Assembly (NCBI RefSeq): GCF_050948175.1
Contig: NW_027490130.1
Location: 1,240,001 to 1,304,000 of the forward strand
Origin: Xylocopa sonorina
Taxonomy: Eukaryota > Arthropoda > Insecta > Hymenoptera > Apidae
Length of the DNA: 64,000 bases
Direction of reading: 5' to 3'
This document shows, one piece after another, positions 1 through 10,092 of the stretch (within the stretch, counting starts at the first letter, position 1; the number at the start of each line of letters is the position of its first letter). The notes beneath the pieces are model-generated. The model was not told the origin of the DNA and did no database searches. It was given only the letters and a program-made list of their open reading frames with translations. The translations under genes were made by a program, and so were the position numbers.

Positions 1-195
1 CAATGAATATTATATCTTATTATGAAACATAGATATGAGATGCAATATCTCGTTTTAAGAAGCATTTGAACTCTATTGCTTCGATACGTAGACATCTGCA
101 AACGCTATTTCCTTGCAAGGAAGTGTCGCATTTACATTCATTTGAATCGTAGACCAGGAATGCATAACACTTCGTAATGAATATTATATCTTATC

Positions 196-369
196 ATGAA
201 ACATAGATATGAGATGCAATATCTCGTTTTAAGAAGCATTTGAACTCTATTGCTTCGATACGTAGGCATCTGCAAACGCTATTTCCTTGCAAGGAAGTGT
301 CGCATTTACGTTGATTTGAAGCGTAGACGAGGAATGCATAACACTTCGCAATGAATATTATATCTTACC
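196..369 (+). repeat. Representative class B satellite monomer
   Basis: Class B is recognised by ATATGAGATGCAATATCTCG near the start, GCATTTGAACTC, and GCTTCGATACG. It generally contains the perfect palindrome TTCCTTGCAAGGAA and ends in CGCAATGAATATT or CGTAATGAATATT. TGA/TAA codons close the frame that is open in class A. Some copies carry the sub-variant TTACGTTGATTTG (here and at about 13165, 15252, 16296, 20820, 53511, 56295, 58210, 61343 and 63780), a useful tracer of local copying. Confidence 0.85.
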
Positions 370-543
370 ATGAAACATAGAAATGAGATGCGATATCGCG
401 TTTTAAGAAGCATTAGAAATCTATTGCTACGATACGTAGACATCTGCAAACGCTATTTCCTAGCAAGGAAGTGTCGCATTTACATTCATTTGAAGTGTAG
501 ACGAGGAATACATAACACTTCGCAAGTCATATTATATCTTACC
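370..543 (+). repeat. Representative class A satellite monomer
   Basis: Class A is recognised by GAAATGAGATGCGATATCGC (containing the 10-bp palindrome GCGATATCGC), AGCATTAG or ATCATAAG, and GCTACGATAC. It usually has an imperfect version of the later palindrome (TTCCTAGCAAGGAA, TTCCATGCAAGGAA, TTCCTTGCAAGCAA) and ends CGCAAATCAT or CGCATATCAT. One frame has no stop for 58 codons, so consecutive class A copies give long ORFs with the repeating motif MKHRNEMRYRVLR. The peptide is very rich in Arg and Lys with no recognised domain. Confidence 0.85.
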
Positions 544-1655
544 ATGAAACATAGAAATGAGATGCGATATCGCGTTTTAAGAAGCATTAGAACTCTATTG
601 CTACGATACCTAGACATCTTCAGACGCTATTTCCTAGCAAGGAAGTGTCGCATTTACATTCATTTGAAGTGTAGACGAGGAATACATGACACTTCGCATA
701 TCATATTATATCTTACCATGAAACATAGAAATGAGATGCGATATCGCGTTTTAAGAATCATAAGTACTCTATTGCTACGATACGGAGACATCTGCAAACG
801 CTATTTCCTTGCAAGCAAGTGTCGCATTTACATTCATTTGAAGTGCAGACGAGGAATACATGACACTTCGCAAATCATATTATACCTTACCATGAAACAT
901 AGAAATGAGATGCAATATCGCGTTTAAAGAATCATAAGAACTCTATTGCTACGATACGTAGACATCTGCAAACGCTATTTCCTTGCAAGGAAGTGTCGCA
1001 TTTACATTCATTTGAATCGTAGACGAGGAATGCATAACACTTCGCAATGAATATTATATCTTATTATGAAACATAGATATGAGATGCAATATCTCGTTTT
1101 AAGAAGCATTTGAACTCTATTGCTTCGATACGTAGACATCTGCAAACGCTATTTCCTTGCAAGGAAGTGTCGCATTTACATTCATTTGAAGCGTAGACGA
1201 GGAATGCATAACACTTCGCAATGAATATTATATCTTACCATGAAACATAGAAATGAGATGCGATATCGCGTTTTAAGAAGCATTAGAAATCTATTGCTAC
1301 GATACGTAGATATGTGCAAACGCTATTTCCTAGCAAGGAAGTGTCGCATTTACATTCATTTGAAGTGTAGACGAGGAATACATGACACTTCGCATATCAT
1401 ATTATATCTTACCATGAAACATAGAAATGAGATGCGATATCGCGTTTTAAGAATCATAAGAACTCTATTGCTACGATACGGAGACATCTGCAAACGCTAT
1501 TTCCTTGCAAGCAAGTGTCGCATTCACATTCATTTGAAGTGTAGACGAGGAATACATAACACTTCGCAAATCATGTTATATCTTACCATGAAACATAGAA
1601 ATGAGGTGCGATATCGCGTTTTAAGAATCATAAGAACTCTATTGCTACGATACGT

Positions 1656-1659
1656 AGAC
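1656..1659. repeat. Target-site duplication, left copy (AGAC)
   Basis: The four bases AGAC precede the solo LTR and are repeated directly after it at 3206-3209. Uninterrupted monomers read CGTAGACATCTGC here, with one AGAC. This fits a 4-bp duplication, a usual size for Gypsy-type integrases, at monomer positions 69-72. Confidence 0.8.
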
Positions 1660-1815
1660 TGTCACGTCCCGGGGTGTGATTTCACTCGAAACTATGACAC
1701 GACGTCGTAGCCGTTCCCGAAACGAACGCGAATTGCGCCTGGACCGGGTTCGTTGGCGTTCTGGACTCTAATTACCGAATATTTAACGCGGCACTTACCT
1801 TTCGATGTCTTGATT

Positions 1816-2142
1816 TTACCGCTGTGACTCTCGTTCCAGGTATCGAGAGCGCCTTGGATCCGTGACCGGTATTGCTGCGGCGTACGGCTGGAACGGTTGT
1901 ACGGTCACAGGGATGAGTTTCCAGACGGGCTGACCCTGGCTGGCGGGTACGGGCGCTGGGACAGGACGATCCTGGGCACGAACGGGCCGGACGGCGGAAA
2001 AGGTATCCTTCGCAGGAACAGGAACTCGAGTGCAGAGATCGATGTATCCAGGAACACTGCCCACGTATTCGCGAATCAGACGACGCATGAACTCCTTCCT
2101 CCCCGCGCGTCGTGTACGCTTTTTCGGAGTCTCGAAGTTCAT
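1816..2142 (-). CDS. Conserved LTR-encoded ORF (108 aa), solo-LTR copy
   Basis: The product is unrecognised. I chose the ATG at 2142 because it aligns exactly with the ATG of the homologous LTR ORF at 24731; the frame is open a little further upstream, but only from a GTG. The N-terminal block contains RTRRAGRK, then F, R, L, REY and VP; 16 of 23 residues match the 24731 ORF. A Pro/Val/Ala-rich middle is variable. The C-terminal block has W-x-L-I, then IP and DPRR, with 12 of 26 matches. Several aligned codons differ only at the third position (CGC/CGT, GGG/GGT, CTG/CTT, TAC/TAT), which points to selection on the protein. The very basic N-terminus could bind nucleic acid or act as a nuclear signal, but this is inference. 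In a solo LTR the gene is stranded; expression would depend on the LTR's own promoter. Confidence 0.6.
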   Translation of the reverse strand: MNFETPKKRTRRAGRKEFMRRLIREYVGSVPGYIDLCTRVPVPAKDTFSAVRPVRAQDRPVPAPVPASQGQPVWKLIPVTVQPFQPYAAAIPVTDPRRSRYLERESQR

Positions 2143-2702
2143 CAAGAGCACTTGTACTTCGGAAGATAACGGCACGGCTAAGCGCTGGTTCGCTCTAGCG
2201 GTACAGTGTCAGCCTGGGCGCAAGATGCTCGATTACGGCAGGGCTGAAGAAAGAGCGGCTAAGCGTTGGTTCGCTCTAGCTGTCTACCTTCAGGACTATC
2301 GCAGATGAATTGTAGAAACGTATAATATTCGCGAGCGTACCCGTGGAATTGAGTTGAGGAACTTGTAATTGAAATAAAGAAGATTTGTATCTGGTATAAA
2401 CTACGTATATTCTTTAAACTTCCCTATGTTACTACACTTGACTAATTCTAAGTTATTAAACTAAGATTATAACAAGAAATTGAAATGGACTAAGTTACGT
2501 TACGGACTCCGCTAACGGAGATGAGATAGAGACGAAGGCATTGAGCTGGTAGCTCGTTGCTTATGAGCCAATTGCTCGAGTCGGAGAGAACTCCTCGGTT
2601 CGGAGTCGAGACTAGATGTGTCTCGTTCGGAGGCGCGATTAGAAGTGTCTATCAGATCTCGCATCCGCGACCTCCTCGGGTCGCGCGGCGCGCGAGTCGC
2701 TG

Positions 2703-2788
2703 GGCCCTCGCGGTGGGGCGGACGGTTGGAGTAGGGCAGCCGCTCGGCCCTAGCGGTGGGGCGGCCGGTCGGAGTGGGGAGCGGCTCG
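2703..2788. repeat. 43-bp GC-rich tandem duplication in solo LTR
   Basis: GGCCCT at 2703 and again at 2746 begins two adjacent copies of a 43-bp unit rich in GGTGGGGCGG. It lies in the part of the LTR downstream of the TATA-like motif. The full-length element has an analogous GC-rich duplication of about 44 bp at the same place (24154-24242), with different sequence. Confidence 0.7.
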
Positions 2789-2931
2789 CGTTGAGCGTGA
2801 GCCGCGAGCGTCGAGTGCGCGCGCGAGCGCATCGCAACTTATCTCTAGCGTAACGACTAGGCGGCGTATGTACATGTATGTATTTAAATCTAGATGTGTG
2901 TTGTGGTGTATGTACAGAAATGAGTAGTGTA

Positions 2932-2939
2932 CTTATACT
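2932..2939 (-). promoter_or_regulatory. TATA-like motif in solo LTR
   Basis: On the minus strand the sequence reads TAGTATAAGT about 270 bp into the LTR. It is a plausible core-promoter element, in the same relative order (before the GC-rich block and the conserved ORF) as TATATAAG in the full-length LTR. This is a motif match only. Confidence 0.35.
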
Positions 2940-4529
2940 ATGATCGCATATACGAGAAGAGGGTGTACGGGTGCGTGATCGCCGGTGACTCGATGCGGTA
3001 CGTGGTGTGGTGCTCCTCGCCCTCGTAACGTGGGGTGAGATCTTCCCTGACGTGTGTCGAGTACCCTTCCTCTCTCTCGTATCGTCGTCTCTGAATACTG
3101 GAGCGGCGTGTCGGCGGGTGGCCCGCGTACAGGGGCTCTGGATACGGATGCCGCTGGAGAAGAGGTTGACGCCGGAGGGTGGCAGGCGGTACGCCTGACG
3201 TCACAAGACATCTGCAAACGCCATTTCCTAGCGAGGAAGTGTCGCATTCACATTCATTTGAAGTGTAGACGAGGAATACATAACACTTCGCAAATCATGT
3301 TATATCTTACCATGAAACATAGAATTGAGATGCGATATCGCGTTTTAAGAATCATATGAACTCTATTGCTTCGATACGTAGACATCTGCAAACGCTATTT
3401 CCTTGCAAGGAAGTGTCGCATTTACATTCATTTGAATCGTAGACCAGGAATGCATAACACTTCGTAATGAATATTATATCTTATCATGAAACATAGATAT
3501 GAGATGCAATATCTCGTTTTAAGAAGCATTTGAACTCTATTGCTTCGATACGTAGATATGTGCAAACGCTATTTCCTTGCAAGGAAGTGTCGCATTTACA
3601 TTCATTTGAAGTGTAGACGAGGAATACATAACACTTAGCAAATCATATTATATCTTACCATGAAACATAGAAATGAGATGCGATATCGCGTTTTAAGAAG
3701 CATTAGAACTCTATTGCTACGATACCTAGACATCTTCAGACGCTATTTCCTAGCAAGGAAGTGTCGCATTTACATTCACTTGAAGTGTAGACGAGGAATA
3801 CATGACACTTCGCATATCATATTATATCTTACCATGAAACATAGAAATGATATGCGATATCGCGTTTTAAGAATCATAAGAACTCTATTGCTACGATACG
3901 GAGACATCTGCAAACGCTATTTCCTTGCAAGTAAGTGTCGCATTTACATTCATTTGAAGTGCAGACGAGGAATACATGACACTTCGCAAATCATATTATA
4001 CCTTACCATGAAACATAGAAATGAGATGCAATATCGCGTTTTAAGAATCATAAGAACTCTATTGCTTCGATACGTAGACATCTGCAAACGCTATTTCCTT
4101 GCAAGGAAGTTTCGCATTTATATTCATTTGAATCGTAGACCAGGAATGCATGACACTTCGCAATGAATATTATATCTTACCATGAAACATAGAAATGAGA
4201 TGCGATATCGCGTTTTAAGAAGCATTAGAAATCTATTGCTACGATACGTAGATATGTGCAAACGCTATTTCCTAGCAAGGAAGTGTCGCATTTACATTCA
4301 TTTGAAGTGTAGACGAGGAATACATGACACTTCGCATATCATATTATATCTTACCATGAAACATAGAAATGAGATGCGATATCGCGTTTTAAGAATCATA
4401 AGAACTCTATTGCTACGATACGGAGACATCTGCAAACGCTATTTCCTTGCAAGGAAGTGTCGCATTTACATTCATTTGAATCGTAGACGAGGAATGCATA
4501 ACACTTCGCAATGAATATTATATCTTATT

Positions 4530-4698
4530 ATGAAACATAGATATGAGATGCAATATCTCGTTTTAAGAAGCATTTGAAATCTATTGCTTCGATACGTAGA
4601 CATCTGCAAACGCTATTTCCTTGCAAGGAAGTGTCGCATTTACATTCATTTGAATCGTAGACCAGGAATGCATAACACTTCGTAATGAATATTATATC
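4530..4698. repeat. 169-bp deletion monomer
   Basis: This monomer ends ATATTATATCATGAAAC where others have ATATTATATCTTATCATGAAAC, so five bases are missing. It is the only 5-bp phase change I found in the array and marks a local boundary between the irregular left part and the more regular 14-monomer HOR. Confidence 0.85.
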
Positions 4699-5220
4699 AT
4701 GAAACATAGATATGAGATGCAATATCTCGTTTTAAGAAGCATTTGAACTCTACTGCTTCGATACGTAGATATGTGCAAACGCTATTTCCTAGCAAGGAAG
4801 TGTCGCATTTACATTCATTTGAAGTGTAGACGAGGAATACATGACACTTCGCATATCATATTATATCTTACCATGAAACATAGAAATGAGATGCGATATC
4901 GCGTTTTAAGAATCATAAGAACTCTATTGCTACGATACGGAGACATCTGCAAACGCTATTTCCTTGCAAGCAAGTGTCGCATTCACATTCATTTGAAGTG
5001 TAGACGAGGAATACATAACACTTCGCAAATCATGTTATATCTTACCATGAAACATAGAAATGAGATGCGATATCGCGTTTTAAGAATCATAAGAACTCTA
5101 TTGCTACGATACGTAGACATCTGCAAACGCCATTTCCTAGCGAGGAAGTGTCGCATTCACATTCATTTGAAGTGTAGACGAGGAATACATAACACTTCGC
5201 AAATCATGTTATATCTTACC

Positions 5221-7656
5221 ATGAAACATAGAATTGAGATGCGATATCGCGTTTTAAGAATCATATGAACTCTATTGCTTCGATACGTAGACATCTGCAA
5301 ACGCTATTTCCTTGCAAGGAAGTGTCGCATTTACATTCATTTGAATCGTAGACCAGGAATGCATAACACTTCGTAATGAATATTATATCTTATCATGAAA
5401 CATAGATATGAGATGCAATATCTCGTTTTAAGAAGCATTTGAACTCTATTGCTTCGATACGTAGATATGTGCAAACGCTATTTCCTTGCAAGGAAGTGTC
5501 GCATTTACATTCATTTGAAGTGTAGACGAGGAATACATAACACTTAGCAAATCATATTATATCTTACCATGAAACATAGAAATGAGATGCGATATCGCGT
5601 TTTAAGAAGCATTAGAACTCTATTGCTACGATACCTAGACATCTTCAGACGCTATTTCCTAGCAAGGAAGTGTCGCATTTACATTCATTTGAAGTGTAGA
5701 CGAGGAATACATGACACTTCGCATATCATATTATATCTTACCATGAAACATAGAAATGAGATGCGATATCGCGTTTTAAGAATCATAAGAACTCTATTGC
5801 TACGATACGGAGACATCTGCAAACGCTATTTCCTTGCAAGTAAGTGTCGCATTTACATTCATTTGAAGTGCAGACGAGGAATACATGACACTTCGCAAAT
5901 CATATTATACCTTACCATGAAACATAGAAATGAGATGCAATATCGCGTTTTAAGAATCATAAGAACTCTATTGCTACGATACGTAGACATCTGCAAGCGC
6001 TATTTCCACGCAAGGAAGTGTCGCATTCACATTCATTTGAAGTGTAGACGAGGAATACATAACACTTCGCAAATCATATTATATCTTACCATGAAACATA
6101 GAAATGAGATGCGATATCGCGTTTTAAGAATCATAAGAACTCTATTGCTACGATACGTAGACATCTGCAAACGCTATTTCCTTGCAAGGAAGTGTCGCAT
6201 TTACATTCATTTGAATCGTAGACGAGGAATGCATAACACTTCGCAATGAATATTATATCTTATTATGAAACATAGATATGAGATGCAATATCTCGTTTTA
6301 AGAAGCATTTGAACTCTATTGCTTCGATACGTAGGCATCTGCAAACGCTATTTCCTTGCAAGGAAGTGTCGCATTTACATTCATTTGAAGCGTAGACGAG
6401 GAATGCATAACACTTCGCAATGAATATTATATCTTACCATGAAACATAGAAATGAGATGCGATATCGCGTTTTAAGAAGCATTAGAAATCTATTGCTACG
6501 ATACGTAGACATCTGCAAACGCTATTTCCTAGCAAGGAAGTGTCGCATTTACATTCATTTGAAGTGTAGACGAGGAATACATAACACTTCGCAAATCATA
6601 TTATATCTTACCATGAAACATAGAAATGAGATGCGATATCGCGTTTTAAGAAGCATTAGAACTCTATTGCTACGATACCTAGACATCTTCAGACGCTATT
6701 TCCTAGCAAGGAAGTGTCGCATTTACATTCATTTGAAGTGTAGACGAGGAATACATGACACTTCGCATGTCATATTATATCTTACCATGAAACATAGAAC
6801 TGATATGCGATATCGCGTTTTAAGAATCATAAGAACTCTATTGCTACGATACGGAGACATTTGCAAACGCTATTTCCTTGCAAGCAAGTGTCGCATTTAC
6901 ATTCATTTGAAGTGCAGACGAGGAATACATGACACTTCGCAAATCATATTATACCTTACCATGAAACATAGAAATGAGATGCAATATCGCGTTTTAAGAT
7001 TCATAAGAACTCTATTGCTACGATACGTAGACATCTGCAAGCGCTATTTCCATGCAAGGAAGTGTCGCATTCACATTCATTTGAAGTGTAGACGAGGAAT
7101 ACATAACACTTCGCAAATCAAATTATATCTTACCATGAAACATAGAAATGAGATGCGATATCGCGTTTTAAGAATCATAAGAACTCTATTGCTACGATAC
7201 GTAGACATCTGCAAACGCTATTTCCTTGCAAGGAAGTGTCGCATGTACATTCATTTGAATCGTAGACCAGGAATGCATAACACTTCGTAATGAATATTAT
7301 ATCTTATCATGAAACATAGATATGAGATGCAATATCTCGTTTTAAGAAGCATTTGAACTCTATTGCTTCGATACGTAGATATGTGCAAACGCTATTTCCT
7401 TGCAAGGAAGTGTCGCATTTACATTCATTTGAAGTGTAGACGAGGAATACATAACACTTCGCAAATCATATTATATCTTACCATGAAACATAGAAATGAG
7501 ATGCGATATCGCGTTTTAAGAAGCATTAGAACTCTATTGCTACGATACCTAGACATCTTCAGACGCTATTTCCTAGCAAGGAAGTGTCGCATTTACATTC
7601 ATTTGAAGTGTAGACGAGGAATACATGACACTTCGCATATCATATTATATCTTACC
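5221..7656. repeat. 14-monomer HOR (2436 bp), copy 1
   Basis: Fourteen 174-bp monomers form a unit that repeats exactly 2436 bp further on. It starts with a private class A copy (GAATTGAGATGCG, then TCATATGAAC). Diagnostic variants shared by all copies include CACTTAGCAAATC (5551), TTTCCACGCAAGG (6005) and CGCATGTCATATT (6765). The translated frames of the copies are identical over 226 and 283 codons, showing near-perfect identity. Confidence 0.9.
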
Positions 7657-10092
7657 ATGAAACATAGAATTGAGATGCGATATCGCGTTTTAAGAATCAT
7701 ATGAACTCTATTGCTTCGATACGTAGACATCTGCAAACGCTATTTCCTTGCAAGGAAGTGTCGCATTTACATTCATTTGAATCGTAGACCAGGAATGCAT
7801 AACACTTCGTAATGAATATTATATCTTATCATGAAACATAGATATGAGATGCAATATCTCGTTTTAAGAAGCATTTGAACTCTATTGCTTCGATACGTAG
7901 ATATGTGCAAACGCTATTTCCTTGCAAGGAAGTGTCGCATTTACATTCATTTGAAGTGTAGACGAGGAATACATAACACTTAGCAAATCATATTATATCT
8001 TACCATGAAACATAGAAATGAGATGCGATATCGCGTTTTAAGAAGCATTAGAACTCTATTGCTACGATACCTAGACATCTTCAGACGCTATTTCCTAGCA
8101 AGGAAGTGTCGCATTTACATTCATTTGAAGTGTAGACGAGGAATACATGACACTTCGCATATCATATTATATCTTACCATGAAACATAGAAATGAGATGC
8201 GATATCGCGTTTTAAGAATCATAAGAACTCTATTGCTACGATACGGAGACATCTGCAAACGCTATTTCCTTGCAAGTAAGTGTCGCATTTACATTCATTT
8301 GAAGTGCAGACGAGGAATACATGACACTTCGCAAATCATATTATACCTTACCATGAAACATAGAAATGAGATGCAATATCGCGTTTTAAGAATCATAAGA
8401 ACTCTATTGCTACGATACGTAGACATCTGCAAGCGCTATTTCCACGCAAGGAAGTGTCGCATTCACATTCATTTGAAGTGTAGACGAGGAATACATAACA
8501 CTTCGCAAATCATATTATATCTTACCATGAAACATAGAAATGAGATGCGATATCGCGTTTTAAGAATCATAAGAACTCTATTGCTACGATACGTAGACAT
8601 CTGCAAACGCTATTTCCTTGCAAGGAAGTGTCGCATTTACATTCATTTGAATCGTAGACGAGGAATGCATAACACTTCGCAATGAATATTATATCTTATT
8701 ATGAAACATAGATATGAGATGCAATATCTCGTTTTAAGAAGCATTTGAACTCTATTGCTTCGATACGTAGGCATCTGCAAACGCTATTTCCTTGCAAGGA
8801 AGTGTCGCATTTACATTCATTTGAAGCGTAGACGAGGAATGCATAACACTTCGCAATGAATATTATATCTTACCATGAAACATAGAAATGAGATGCGATA
8901 TCGCGTTTTAAGAAGCATTAGAAATCTATTGCTACGATACGTAGACATCTGCAAACGCTATTTCCTAGCAAGGAAGTGTCGCATTTACATTCATTTGAAG
9001 TGTAGACGAGGAATACATAACACTTCGCAAATCATATTATATCTTACCATGAAACATAGAAATGAGATGCGATATCGCGTTTTAAGAAGCATTAGAACTC
9101 TATTGCTACGATACCTAGACATCTTCAGACGCTATTTCCTAGCAAGGAAGTGTCGCATTTACATTCATTTGAAGTGTAGACGAGGAATACATGACACTTC
9201 GCATGTCATATTATATCTTACCATGAAACATAGAACTGATATGCGATATCGCGTTTTAAGAATCATAAGAACTCTATTGCTACGATACGGAGACATTTGC
9301 AAACGCTATTTCCTTGCAAGCAAGTGTCGCATTTACATTCATTTGAAGTGCAGACGAGGAATACATGACACTTCGCAAATCATATTATACCTTACCATGA
9401 AACATAGAAATGAGATGCAATATCGCGTTTTAAGATTCATAAGAACTCTATTGCTACGATACGTAGACATCTGCAAGCGCTATTTCCATGCAAGGAAGTG
9501 TCGCATTCACATTCATTTGAAGTGTAGACGAGGAATACATAACACTTCGCAAATCAAATTATATCTTACCATGAAACATAGAAATGAGATGCGATATCGC
9601 GTTTTAAGAATCATAAGAACTCTATTGCTACGATACGTAGACATCTGCAAACGCTATTTCCTTGCAAGGAAGTGTCGCATGTACATTCATTTGAATCGTA
9701 GACCAGGAATGCATAACACTTCGTAATGAATATTATATCTTATCATGAAACATAGATATGAGATGCAATATCTCGTTTTAAGAAGCATTTGAACTCTATT
9801 GCTTCGATACGTAGATATGTGCAAACGCTATTTCCTTGCAAGGAAGTGTCGCATTTACATTCATTTGAAGTGTAGACGAGGAATACATAACACTTCGCAA
9901 ATCATATTATATCTTACCATGAAACATAGAAATGAGATGCGATATCGCGTTTTAAGAAGCATTAGAACTCTATTGCTACGATACCTAGACATCTTCAGAC
10001 GCTATTTCCTAGCAAGGAAGTGTCGCATTTACATTCATTTGAAGTGTAGACGAGGAATACATGACACTTCGCATATCATATTATATCTTACC
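7657..10092. repeat. 14-monomer HOR (2436 bp), copy 2
   Basis: Same unit with the same private variants (CACTTAGCAAATC at about 7977, TTTCCACGCAAGG at about 8440, CGCATGTCATATT at about 9200). No indel relative to copy 1. Confidence 0.9.

Larger units (their letters stand above)
1..1659. repeat. 174-bp satellite array, left segment
   Basis: Head-to-tail monomers of 174 bp; taking ATGAAACATAG as monomer start, starts fall at 22, 196, 370, 544, 718, 892, 1066, 1240, 1414 and 1588. Class B copies (22, 196, 1066) and class A copies (370, 544, 718, 1240, 1414, 1588) are mixed. The array is already under way at base 1 and is broken at monomer position 72 by the solo LTR. The copy at 892 carries a T-to-A change in the GTTTTAAG block that closes the otherwise open frame. 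No gene is seen here. Confidence 0.97.
1660..3205 (-). mobile_element. Solo LTR of a Gypsy-type element, minus orientation
   Basis: Read on the minus strand this 1546-bp insert starts TGTGACGTCAGGCG and ends ACGTGACA, so it has TG...CA ends and near-perfect terminal inverted repeats. Its first 25 bases are identical to the start of the LTRs at 23538 and 31167, but the interior is strongly diverged, so it is a related family or subfamily and not the same element. Shared layout: a TATAAG motif early, a GC-rich block with a 43-bp tandem duplication, an AT-rich stretch, then a conserved ORF ending 156 bp before the LTR end. No internal gag/pol lies beside it and it is flanked by AGAC duplications, so it is best read as the product of LTR-LTR recombination. 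ORFs in other frames inside it are shadows. Confidence 0.92.

Noticed and set aside
370..927. Long plus-strand ORFs across the array (e.g. 370-927, 6439-7290, 15313-16164, 37963-38937) as genes
   Set aside because: They are read-through of class A satellite monomers with a period of 58 codons. There is no domain, they share start and stop points set by monomer class, and indels and class B stops break them at random.
1897..2308. Plus-strand ORFs opposite the conserved LTR ORF in the solo LTR
   Set aside because: They are shadows of the minus-strand ORF; only the minus frame shows conserved residues with synonymous differences.
2512..3359. Several ORFs on both strands inside the GC-rich part of the solo LTR and across its edge
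   Set aside because: They overlap each other in many frames in GC-rich sequence, are not conserved in the related LTR, and some run into satellite.
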